A DNA stretch of 5,235 bases from an uncultured Clostridium sp. (GTDB taxonomy: Bacteria; Bacillota; Clostridia; TANB77; CAG-508), in assembly GCA_946497905.1 (NCBI GenBank), contig CAMMMI010000103.1:1-5235 (forward strand). The letters run 5' to 3'. The position numbers and the translations under genes were made by a program. This document shows, piece after piece, positions 4,542 through 5,235 of this stretch. The notes under the pieces are model-generated. The model worked only from the letters and a program-made list of their open reading frames with translations. It was not told the DNA's origin and made no database searches. Position 1 is the first letter of the stretch, and every line of letters starts with the position of its first letter.

Positions 4542-5235
4542 ATGAGAAAAAAGGGTATAAAAATCATATTATCTCTTATATTATTCATAATTGCAGTAAT
4601 AATACAATTTAAAAATGAATATGTGAATAATATAATATTTGTCATAAGCTATATTATAGTTGGATTTGAAATATTAAAAAAAGCAGTAAGAAATATTTTT
4701 AGAGGAAAAGTATTTGATGAAAACTTTTTAATGACAGTTGCAACATTAGGAGCTTTTGGAATAGGTGAGTTTCCAGAAGCAGTAGCAGTAATGTTATTTT
4801 ATCAAATAGGAGAATTATTCCAAAGCTATGCTGTAGATAAATCAAGAAAGTCAATTGCAAGTTTAATGGATATAAGACCAGATTATGCAAATTTATATAA
4901 AAATGATAAAATAGAAAAAATAAGTCCAGATGAAGTAAAAATAGGAGATATTATAATAGTAAAACCAGGAGAAAAAGTTCCATTAGATGGCTATGTAATT
5001 GAGGGAGGAACAACACTTGATACCAAAGCATTAACAGGAGAGTCATTACCAAAAGAAATAAAAGAAGGAGAAGAAGTTTTAAGTGGTTGTATAAATTTAG
5101 ACAGAGTAATAAAAATAAATGTAACAAAAGAATATGGTGAATCAACAGTAAGTAAAATATTAGATTTAGTAGAAAATGCGAGTAGTAAAAAATCTAAATC
5201 AGAAAACTTTATAACAAAATTTGCAAAATATTACA
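4542..5235 (+). CDS. cadA: CadA-type heavy-metal P1B-ATPase, N-terminal part (3' end outside window)
   Basis: The first 231 residues of a metal-exporting P-type ATPase. AGGAGG at 4528-4533 lies eight bases before ATG 4542. Seen: hydrophobic segments at about 6-23 and 30-45, then a pair spanning about 60-96 (NFLMTVATLGAFGIGEFPEA, VAVMLFYQIGELFQ), the motif SRKSIASLMDIRPDYANL (101-118), and an actuator domain with VKPGEKVPLDGYV (140-152) and phosphatase loop TGES (165-168). The MDIRPDYANL and GEFPEAVAVMLFY blocks are typical of the Cd/Zn/Pb (P1B-2) branch. The CPC membrane motif and DKTGT phosphorylation site lie beyond the window, so substrate class rests on similarity and on the CadC-like repressor. 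The pump has no HMA domain of its own; the gene just upstream supplies it. Confidence 0.9.
   Translation, partial: MRKKGIKIILSLILFIIAVIIQFKNEYVNNIIFVISYIIVGFEILKKAVRNIFRGKVFDENFLMTVATLGAFGIGEFPEAVAVMLFYQIGELFQSYAVDKSRKSIASLMDIRPDYANLYKNDKIEKISPDEVKIGDIIIVKPGEKVPLDGYVIEGGTTLDTKALTGESLPKEIKEGEEVLSGCINLDRVIKINVTKEYGESTVSKILDLVENASSKKSKSENFITKFAKYY

Noticed and set aside
4699..5145. Minus-strand Leu-rich frames opposite the pump gene
   Set aside because: They are antisense shadows of the ATPase frame, without start signals or recognisable domains.
1..5235. CRISPR array, tRNA or rRNA genes, toxin-antitoxin pair
   Set aside because: No regularly spaced repeats, no cloverleaf-like or rRNA sequence, and no small gene pair of the expected kind were seen on either strand.
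1..5235. Alternative genetic code (TGA as Trp)
   Set aside because: Intact genes use TGG for Trp, contain no internal TGA and end in TAA or TAG, so the standard bacterial code explains everything.

Overview
The window is very AT-rich, with A- and T-ending codons, AGA for nearly every arginine, strong purine-rich Shine-Dalgarno sites and the standard code (TGG for Trp, no in-frame TGA in the intact genes). This fits a low-GC Firmicute, most likely a clostridium or a gut relative. All supported genes lie on the + strand. The window reads as the edge of an integrated mobile element, then a decaying accessory gene row, then a metal-resistance operon.

Positions 1-960: the C-terminal 210 residues of a large serine recombinase. 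Its last codons overlap, in another frame, a short peptide resembling the C-terminus of an RlmD/RumA-type 23S rRNA uracil methyltransferase. The 3' end of that gene is a known insertion hot spot, so this is probably one end of an integrated element. After it come an unrecognised broken reading frame and an intrinsic terminator.

Positions 960-3625: a row of small genes behind one sigma-A-like promoter that overlaps a 16-bp perfect palindrome. In order they are a CYTH-domain protein with a large insertion (intact), a queuosine-salvage (DUF2419) gene broken by two compensating frameshifts and truncated, a truncated ASCH-domain gene fused in frame to it, an intact-looking histidine phosphatase, a MazG-like pyrophosphohydrolase remnant and a GNAT acetyltransferase remnant. 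The last two each carry a probable GAA-to-TAA nonsense change plus frame damage. The families all concern nucleotides or RNA modification, but the row is largely dead.

Positions 3640-5235: a well-formed cadmium/zinc-type resistance operon. A consensus promoter carries three ArsR-type operators (TGAA-N6-TTCA). It drives a CadC-like ArsR/SmtB repressor with ligands for both the alpha3N and alpha5 metal sites, then a stand-alone HMA metal-binding protein, then a CadA-type P1B-ATPase that runs off the window. The repressor should leave DNA when Cd, Pb or Zn rises; the HMA protein and pump would then bind and export the metal.

I see no convincing new multi-gene system. The most informative points are the recombinase/attachment junction, the gene graveyard with its accidental fusion, and the triple-operator repressor control.
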